Assembly: GCA_900467685.1 (NCBI GenBank)
Contig: UBQX01000003.1
Span: forward strand, 265,863-329,862
Direction: 5' to 3'
Source of the DNA: Hyphomicrobiales bacterium
GTDB taxonomy: Bacteria; Pseudomonadota; Alphaproteobacteria; Rhizobiales; Rhizobiaceae
DNA length: 64,000 nucleotides
In this document: positions 58,431-64,000 of the stretch, in pieces
How positions within the stretch are numbered: the first letter of the stretch is position 1
How the letters are laid out: each line of letters begins with the position of its first letter
The notes under the pieces: generated by a model
Seen by the model: only the letters and a program-made list of their open reading frames with translations
Told to the model about the DNA's origin: nothing
The model's database searches: none
Translations under genes and position numbers: made by a program

Positions 58431-59192
58431 TAACAGCTTTTTAAATCCAGACCCCATTTCGTTCGCTGCGGGCTGGCGCAAGACATGGCTTTCCCCCTCG
58501 GACCGATGCGGATCATCCGCAATTCGGCCTCTCTGAAAGCCCATCTTTTTGTGATTGAACCGACCTCGTGAACTCTTCGATTCCGCCGCCGCCGCAACGT
58601 GAGGACCAATAGACTTTGTTTCGTGCGATTCGGTCAAGACCTTGTTCACCATAGTGTCACGACCCCTACATGTTGTGGGTATTGCTGTGGAAACTGTGGA
58701 TGACCGAAACAGGTGAGTAAAAACAGGGATTTGCGGGGGGCTGCTTCAGGCGCGGACTGGCAACCTACGAGATTTCGAGGGTGCAAACTTGTGCTGCGGA
58801 GCACAAAATGAGCGAATTTTATCTGTTCCGAATATTAAAATGCGGATAACAAAAATAAGGGCTTGCCTGATGCGGATGAGCCTCTGGAAGACGTCAAGGA
58901 AGGGCGGAAACCGCCGCAATTTCAGGGCTTTGCCAGGACTTGCGAAGGCGGCTCGGACGCCGCTCAAACCTGACGCGCCTCGTATTTCAAATCGCAGATG
59001 TTTCGCGTTGCGGACGATGGCGTGGGCGAAGGCGCCGAGAGGCGAGGGGCCGGTTACGTAGATCGACCACAAGATTTTGTGCCTGAATGCGGACGGACGC
59101 GGATTGCTGGTTTCCGCGTCCGAAAGGCATGAGACCGGAGAGGGCGTTTCCGACAGGGCGGTGCCGGCCGAAAACGCCTGTCGCGTCGTTTC
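58431..59192. other. Long intergenic region upstream of nrdJ
   Basis: About 760 bases. Apart from the far end of the nrdJ promoter region I see no gene. A 101-codon minus-strand frame (58347-58652) runs through the NrdR boxes and is not credible. A hairpin near 59138-59194 (GGCGTTT ... AAACGCC) may end transcription of the binding-protein gene. Confidence 0.5.
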
Positions 59193-60296
59193 TTACTCTG
59201 CAGCGACGATCTTGCCGTCTTCCCACTTGTAGAGCGAGAAGCTCTTGGAGGTGAGGTCGCCGGCTTCACCATAGGTGAGCTTGCCGATGGCGGTGGAGAC
59301 TTCCATGCCGCCATGCAGAGCCTTGGACACGGCTTCCGCGTCATCCGTCTTGCCAGCCTTCTCGATGCCGGCCTTCAGGACTTCGACGGCTGCATAGGCG
59401 TTCAGCGTGAAGGCTTCTGCCGGAATATTCTTGGCGGCCAGCGCATCCATCGCTGCCTTGGCGTCCGGGCTCTTGGTGGCGTCGGAGGCGTTGGTGAAGA
59501 GCGTGCCGGCAGCCGAGGCGGTGCCGATCGACCAGAACTCGGTGTTCGACAGGCCATCGCCGCCGATCAGCTGGGCATTGATCGAGAGGTCATGCAGCTG
59601 GCGCACCAGCAGGCCGCCTTCCGGGTGATAGCCGCCGAAATAGATGACATCGACCTTTTCGGCCTTGATGCGCGTCGTCAGCGCACTGAAGTCCTTGTCG
59701 CCGGGGGTGATCGCTTCGTCGAGCACTTCCTTGACGCCGCCCTTGTTCAGCGTCGCCTTGAAGGCGTCAGCAAGACCCTTGCCGTAGGCGCCCTTGTCAT
59801 TGACGATGGCGATGCGCTTGTCCTTGAACTTGGAAAGCACATATTGGGCTGCGACTTCCGCCTGCTGGTCGTCGCGGCCGCAGGTGCGGAAGACATTGGT
59901 CAGATTGCGCTTGGTGAGGTCCGGCGCGGTCGCCGTCGGCGTCACCATGACGATGCCGTTGTCAGCCAGAACGTCGGAGACCGGAATGGCGACGCCCGAC
60001 GTCACCGGACCAACGACGAAATGCACGCCTTCGCCGACCAGCTGGTTGGCCGCAGAGACGCCCTGCTTGGGCTCGCCGCCATCGTCGGCAAACTTCAGAA
60101 CGACCTTCTCGCCCAGGATGCCGCCCTTCTTGTTGATTTCGTCCACGGCGACCTGAGCGCCGTTTTTCACCTGCTCGCCATAGGCGGCGACCGGGCCGGT
60201 CAGCGGTGCGATGAGGCCGATGGTGATGTCGGCATGCGCAAGCGGTGCAAAGGCGAGTGTGGCGACGAGCGTCGCGGTCAAAGTCTTCAATGTCAT
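59193..60296 (-). CDS. Periplasmic branched-chain amino acid-binding protein (LivJ/K type)
   Basis: 367 residues with a signal peptide ([11 protein letters not shown]). The type I solute-binding fold of ABC importers for Leu/Ile/Val: [84 protein letters not shown] (Cys likely paired) and [20 protein letters not shown]. No permease or ATPase genes are adjacent, so it works with a transporter encoded elsewhere. Confidence 0.92.
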   Translation of the reverse strand: MTLKTLTATLVATLAFAPLAHADITIGLIAPLTGPVAAYGEQVKNGAQVAVDEINKKGGILGEKVVLKFADDGGEPKQGVSAANQLVGEGVHFVVGPVTSGVAIPVSDVLADNGIVMVTPTATAPDLTKRNLTNVFRTCGRDDQQAEVAAQYVLSKFKDKRIAIVNDKGAYGKGLADAFKATLNKGGVKEVLDEAITPGDKDFSALTTRIKAEKVDVIYFGGYHPEGGLLVRQLHDLSINAQLIGGDGLSNTEFWSIGTASAAGTLFTNASDATKSPDAKAAMDALAAKNIPAEAFTLNAYAAVEVLKAGIEKAGKTDDAEAVSKALHGGMEVSTAIGKLTYGEAGDLTSKSFSLYKWEDGKIVAAE

Positions 60297-60700
60297 CTTG
60301 GTCTCCTTGGCGGGTTTTCAACCCTGCAGTGAAGCGCCGCACCCGCTCAAAGGATCGTTCAACGGCTCCAGGTCAGCTGTTTGCATGTGTCTGTTCAGGA
60401 AAGCCGGATTCCGCTTTTCCCTGACAAACTCTGGAGCCGCGCCAAAAGACGATCGATGCGAATGCGATCAGCGCAGCCGACGGCCATGTTTGGCTCGGCG
60501 GCAACACAGGAGATTTCTAGGAATTTTGCCGGGGATCTGCAAGAAAATAAGGAGGAATTGCCGAGAGATTAGTCAAATGCCTCCAGAAGCGGCATTTCGC
60601 GAGATGCACCCAACGGACGTGGAGATGCGTCTTCAAGGGGACAATCCGACAATCGGCGCAGCGAAGGCGCGGAAGATGGTCTTCCGCGCGCTCCTGTTTG
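60297..60700. other. Intergenic region upstream of the binding-protein gene
   Basis: About 400 bases holding the upstream region of the binding-protein gene and, near 60668-60690, a hairpin (GCGCGGAAGA/TCTTCCGCGC) just after gpt that may stop its transcript. AAGGAGGAATTG at 60549-60560 looks like a ribosome site but no frame of note follows. Confidence 0.5.
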
Positions 60701-61198
60701 TCAGCCCTTGTGGCCCTTGGCGATCGGCTCCTGGTAGGTGAAGCCCATGTCCCAGGGGAAGTAGATCCAGGTGTCCTGGCTGACTTCAGTCACAAACGTG
60801 TCAATGGTCGGCACGCCCTTCGGCTTGGCGTAGACACAGGCGAAATGGGCCTTGGGCAGCATGGCGCGAACTTCCAGCGCGGTCTTGCCGGTATCCGTCA
60901 GGTCGTCGACCACCAGAACGCCGGCGCCGTCTTCCGTCAGCAGGTCGCTGGCGATGCCCTTCAGAAGGTTCATGTCACCCTGGTTCACATAGTCGTGGTA
61001 GGAGGCGATGCAGACCGTGTCGATGAGGCGGATGTTGAGTTCGCGCGAGATGATGGCCGCCGGCACGAGGCCGCCGCGGGTGATGCAGACGATGGCGCGG
61101 AACTCCTGGCCCGAGCCGGCCAGCCGCCAGGCGAGCGCGCGGGCATCGCGGTGAAACTGGTCCCAGGAGACGGGAAAGGCTTTTTCGGGCAGGGACAT
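60701..61198 (-). CDS. gpt: Xanthine(-guanine) phosphoribosyltransferase
   Basis: 165 residues from ATG 61198 ([26 protein letters not shown]). It salvages xanthine and guanine with [35 protein letters not shown] and the PRPP motif [24 protein letters not shown] are characteristic, as is [12 protein letters not shown] near the end. Monocistronic, followed by a weak hairpin. Confidence 0.95.
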   Translation of the reverse strand: MSLPEKAFPVSWDQFHRDARALAWRLAGSGQEFRAIVCITRGGLVPAAIISRELNIRLIDTVCIASYHDYVNQGDMNLLKGIASDLLTEDGAGVLVVDDLTDTGKTALEVRAMLPKAHFACVYAKPKGVPTIDTFVTEVSQDTWIYFPWDMGFTYQEPIAKGHKG

Positions 61199-61246
61199 CA
61201 GCAATCTCCAATCGGCAGGGCTGGGCAATGGTGGGCCAAAACAAAA

Positions 61247-61282
61247 TGCCACGCCCCGGAAAACGGGGCGTGGCACTTTCTC
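61247..61282 (-). terminator. Terminator of the universal stress protein gene
   Basis: TGCCACGCCCCG / CGGGGCGTGGCA form a 12-bp perfect stem with a 5-base loop; on the minus strand TTTTGTTTT follows. It lies 64 bases after the stop at 61340. Confidence 0.8.
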
Positions 61283-61339
61283 TAACCGGAAAATTCGCGT
61301 GTTTGCAACGGGTGCGACCACCCGTCCTGTGGGCAAATA

Positions 61340-62182
61340 TCAGCGCGACATCAATGTCAGCGTCGTCATCGAGCCGAGCAGCGTCTTGGTGGCGCCGCCG
61401 AAGATGCGTTCGCGGATCCGCGAGTGGGTGTAGGCGCCCATGACGAGCAGGTCTGCCGAGAAGTCCGACGCACGGTTCTCGATGACCGCACCGATCGGCT
61501 TGCCGCCGGATTCGATATTGTTCGCGTTGACCTTGATGCCATGACGGGCCAGCGTCACACCGAGTTCGGAACCGGCGAAATCGGCCGACTGGTTCATGTC
61601 GTTGCGGGCATCGACGGAAAAGATCTCGACTTCCTTGGCCTCAAGCAGGAAGGGCATGGCGTCGAAGACGGCGCGCGCGGCTTCCCGCGATCCGTTCCAG
61701 GCGATGAGAACCCGCTCGATCGGTTTCGGAGCCGTCTGGATATAGGGCACCATTATTACAGGGCGACCGCATTCGAAGATCAGCACTTCGATATCGGCGC
61801 GCTGGGCGGACGATGTCTTTTCATCGAACTGGGCACAAAGCACGAGATCGGCGCTGCGGGCGCTGTCTACCACGCCGGCGGACGAGTAGCCGCCGGCACC
61901 ACGGAACTTGCGCCATTCATGCGAAACGCCCTCACGCTCGGTGATGGCAATGAACTTCGCCTGGATGGATGCAGCGCGCTGTTCGGCGGCTTCCTGCAGG
62001 GCCATGATGGCGGCGGGATCCGGAATTTCCATCGGCGCATAGATGAAGACCTGTTCCGGCGCTTCCGCGTAAACGGCGATCAGATGCGCATCATGCCTGG
62101 TGGCAAGCGCCACGCCTGTCTCGATGACGCTGTCGGCAGCTTCGGGGGAATTGAGAACGGCAAGTATGGTTTTGATCGACAT
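61340..62182 (-). CDS. Tandem universal stress protein (two UspA domains)
   Basis: 280 residues. The second domain has the nucleotide-binding pattern LLVMGAYTHSRIRERIFGGATKTLL (G-2x-G-9x-G(S/T)-like), so ATP binding is likely. The first domain (MSIKTILAVLNSPEAADSVIETGVALATRHDAHLIAVYAEAP) is degenerate at the matching site. Such proteins are induced by starvation or oxygen stress. Start at ATG 62182 behind AGGAGG. Single gene. Confidence 0.92.
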   Translation of the reverse strand: MSIKTILAVLNSPEAADSVIETGVALATRHDAHLIAVYAEAPEQVFIYAPMEIPDPAAIMALQEAAEQRAASIQAKFIAITEREGVSHEWRKFRGAGGYSSAGVVDSARSADLVLCAQFDEKTSSAQRADIEVLIFECGRPVIMVPYIQTAPKPIERVLIAWNGSREAARAVFDAMPFLLEAKEVEIFSVDARNDMNQSADFAGSELGVTLARHGIKVNANNIESGGKPIGAVIENRASDFSADLLVMGAYTHSRIRERIFGGATKTLLGSMTTLTLMSR

Positions 62183-62364
62183 GGTGTGCCTCCTGATCTT
62201 CTAGCAAATTGCCACCCGGCGATAGAAGTTCTCTATAAGCGCGCGAGACGCCTTGCCGGTTCCATATGGGCACCTTCGCGCGTCGAAGGTACGCGCGCTT
62301 TGACCTTGGTCAAGTGGCATGCCAAGAGGGGCTGGCCAGGGATGCTTTCAGGACACGCTTCCGT

Positions 62365-63120
62365 TCAGGCGGTTTCGCGGACCTTTCGGATCGAATCCAG
62401 CATGGCTTCGACATCCGAGACCGCCGCCTGAAGCAAGGCTTCCTGTCGGGCTCTCACGACGATCTCGGTATAGAAGCCGTTTCCGTCGAATTTGGGGTAG
62501 GAGCCGATCGATGTGTCGGGATGGTTCTTCTGCACCTCGGTGAGCGGCTTGCCGATCTCGCCTTCACCGAACGGAGAGACGACGGTGCGGCTCATCACCG
62601 GAACGCCTGTGGGCAATTGCGGCAGCAGCCAGCCGAGCATGGCCTGGAAGACCGACGGCACGCCGGCCATGACATGGACATTCTCGACACTGAAGCCGGG
62701 CGCCGTGGAAACGGCGTTTTCAATGTGGCGCGCACCCTGTGGCATCCGCGCCATGCGCTGACGCGCTTCGTTGAACTCGAGGCCGCGCCGCGCGTACATC
62801 TCGCCCAGCAGCCGCATGGCCTCCGCATCATGCAGGCAGGGGACCCCGAAGGCGGCCGACATCGCATCCGCGGTGATATCGTCATGTGTCGGGCCGATGC
62901 CGCCGGAGGTGAAGACGAGATCGTATTTGGCGCGCAGCGCATTGACAGCCTCGACGATCGCATCCTGATCGTCTGCAACGATGCGCACTTCCTTCAGGTC
63001 GATGCCCGAGATCGTGAGGTTTTCGGCGAGATAGCCGATATTCTTGTCCTTGGTGCGGCCGGAGAGAAGTTCGTCGCCAATGGCGAGCATGGCGGCGGTC
63101 ACGATCTTATGCTGTGTCAA
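62365..63120 (-). CDS. MoaB/CinA-like molybdopterin-binding-fold protein (COG1058)
   Basis: 251 residues from a TTG at 63120 (TQHKIVTAAMLAIGDELLSGRTKDKN), with GGAGAG upstream. MLAIGDELLSGRT, LVFTSGGIGPTHDDITADAMSAAFG, HVMAGVPSVFQAML and the later SRTVVSPFGEGEIGKPL match the CinA N-terminal/FAD-synthetase-like domain. The C-terminal nicotinamide deamidase part of CinA is absent. Function in this short form is uncertain. Confidence 0.88.
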   Translation of the reverse strand: MTQHKIVTAAMLAIGDELLSGRTKDKNIGYLAENLTISGIDLKEVRIVADDQDAIVEAVNALRAKYDLVFTSGGIGPTHDDITADAMSAAFGVPCLHDAEAMRLLGEMYARRGLEFNEARQRMARMPQGARHIENAVSTAPGFSVENVHVMAGVPSVFQAMLGWLLPQLPTGVPVMSRTVVSPFGEGEIGKPLTEVQKNHPDTSIGSYPKFDGNGFYTEIVVRARQEALLQAAVSDVEAMLDSIRKVRETA

Positions 63121-63331
63121 GATGTCTCTCCGGGCGTACAGTGAAGCCCGAAAATGATGTCCCGGACGCCGCAATGCAAGGGGATTTTGCAGCGCAATAT
63201 GTGAACCATGAATGAAATTTTACCGCATTCTGGTGAACACTGCGTTTCGTTCGTGCCAGTTCTAATGAACAACGGAACGGGCTATTGTCCGCCCATCGCA
63301 ATCAACGGCTGTTCCACGGAAGGATCCTCCA

Positions 63332-63931
63332 ATGGCAAAAGTTCTCGTTCTCTATTATTCGGCCTATGGCCATATCGAAACCATGGCTTATGCCGTTGCC
63401 GAAGGCGCAAAGTCTGCCGGCGCTGAAGTCACGGTAAAGCGCGTTCCGGAACTGGTTCCGGATGAAGTTGCCAAGGCCTCTTACTACAAGATGGACCAGG
63501 CTGCTCCGATCGCCACCGTTGACGAACTGGCCGAATATGACGCCATCATCGTCGGCGCCGGCACGCGTTACGGCACGGTTGCCTCGCAGATGCGCAATTT
63601 CTGGGACCAGACGGGCGGCCTGTGGTTCAACGGCAAGCTCGTCGGCAAGGTCGGCTCGATGTTCACCTCGACCGCTACGCAGCACGGCGGCCAGGAAACC
63701 ACCATCATGGGCTTCATCCCGACCTTCCTGCACCACGGCATGGTCGTTGTTGGTCTGCCTTACGCCTTCCAGGGCCAGATGGGCACGGAAGAGGTCAAGG
63801 GCGGCTCGCCCTACGGCGCTTCCACGATCACCAATGGCGACGGCTCGCGTCAGCCTTCGGAAATCGAACTGGAAGGCGCACGCTTCCAGGGCGCACATGT
63901 CGCCAAGATCGCTGCCAAGCAGTCGGCCTGA
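63332..63931 (+). CDS. wrbA: WrbA-family NAD(P)H:quinone oxidoreductase
   Basis: 199 residues. A flavodoxin-like FMN enzyme reducing quinones by two electrons. [31 protein letters not shown] is the FMN phosphate loop; [22 protein letters not shown] and [28 protein letters not shown] complete the isoalloxazine site. ATG 63332 follows GGAAGGA. A terminator follows. Confidence 0.96.
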   Translation: MAKVLVLYYSAYGHIETMAYAVAEGAKSAGAEVTVKRVPELVPDEVAKASYYKMDQAAPIATVDELAEYDAIIVGAGTRYGTVASQMRNFWDQTGGLWFNGKLVGKVGSMFTSTATQHGGQETTIMGFIPTFLHHGMVVVGLPYAFQGQMGTEEVKGGSPYGASTITNGDGSRQPSEIELEGARFQGAHVAKIAAKQSA

Positions 63932-63956
63932 TCTTTTCAGCGGTATCAGATTGAAG

Positions 63957-63985
63957 AACGCGCGTCCGGAAGGGCGCGCGTTTTT
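63957..63985 (+). terminator. Terminator of wrbA
   Basis: AACGCGCG / CGCGCGTT stem with a 10-base loop, followed by TTT, 25 bases after the wrbA stop. Confidence 0.75.
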
Positions 63986-64000
63986 ATGCAATAAGTAAAC

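Noticed and set aside
58347..58652. 101-codon minus-strand frame upstream of nrdJ
   Set aside because: It covers the NrdR boxes and probable promoter, lacks a ribosome site and resembles no family.
58251..58740. Cobalamin riboswitch in the nrdJ leader
   Set aside because: I looked for the B12 box and flanking conserved stems on the minus strand and found nothing convincing; NrdR boxes explain regulation better.
63190..63331. LexA boxes upstream of wrbA
   Set aside because: GTTC and GAAC repeats are present but spaced by 6 and 4 bases, not the 7 required.

Overview
The window is a piece of chromosome from an alphaproteobacterium of the order Hyphomicrobiales, most likely Rhizobiaceae (Rhizobium/Agrobacterium group). 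The evidence is an ExoR orthologue with its characteristic Sel1-repeat sequence, a DksA keeping only one zinc-finger cysteine, a B12-dependent (class II) ribonucleotide reductase, a single-chain SdaA, a LiuR-type MerR regulator, high GC with C/G-ending codons, and two kinds of palindromic dispersed repeat typical of rhizobial genomes. No replication origin, rRNA operon, integrase, transposase or CRISPR array is visible.

Layout. 1-5 kb: envelope proteins (OmpA/DUF4892, an SH3-like secreted protein) and a YcjX/YcjF-like pair. 5-7.3 kb: a divergent pair of citrate synthase homologues, one fused to a DNA-binding helix-turn-helix, with a 17-bp perfect inverted repeat between them. 7.3-10.4 kb: SixA-like phosphatase, DksA, a 2Fe-2S ferredoxin, a candidate 6S RNA and a secreted DUF922 protease. 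10.5-12.4 kb: the folate operon folP-folB-folK. 12.4-18.8 kb: a D,D-carboxypeptidase with SPOR domain, unknown membrane proteins, a transglutaminase-like peptidase, a tandem PilZ protein, a rhomboid protease and a CBS-domain protein. 18.8-23.2 kb: a candidate small RNA, valS and exoR. 23.2-29.3 kb: pseudouridine catabolism (psuK-psuG), recA, alaS. 29.4-34.9 kb: GNAT protein, glutathione-dependent formaldehyde dehydrogenase, GMC oxidoreductase, an unusual SRPBCC/site-2-protease fusion, lipB. 35-36.8 kb: tRNA-Leu(GAG) followed by a lone HEPN-domain protein, the first accessory islet. 36.8-43.9 kb: a Cpx-like three-gene operon (LTXXQ periplasmic protein, response regulator, sensor kinase), mgtE, a LiuR-type regulator with its operator, a methyltransferase-like membrane protein, a DUF1624 acyltransferase and a frameshifted DUF599 gene. 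44-51.5 kb: sdaA, DUF1489, an OYE flavoenzyme, a MarR/hydrolase divergon with a double operator, an FMN-binding protein and a chemoreceptor. 51.5-54.4 kb: the second accessory islet, with two MITE-like repeats, an orphan HTH antitoxin with the remains of a BrnT toxin, and an AT-rich two-gene operon (cytosolic protein plus four-helix membrane protein). 54.4-64 kb: nrdJ with tandem NrdR boxes, a branched-chain amino acid binding protein, gpt, a double-domain universal stress protein, a CinA/MoaB-like protein and wrbA.

Most of the window is conserved housekeeping. The parts most likely to hold something undescribed are (i) the two-gene AT-rich membrane module at 52.8-54.4 kb, whose architecture recalls abortive-infection systems such as RexAB without visible sequence identity, (ii) the HEPN protein beside tRNA-Leu, and (iii) the HTH-citrate synthase divergon, which looks like a metabolic enzyme turned transcription factor. 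All functional statements come from reading translations and motifs by eye; no database search was run.
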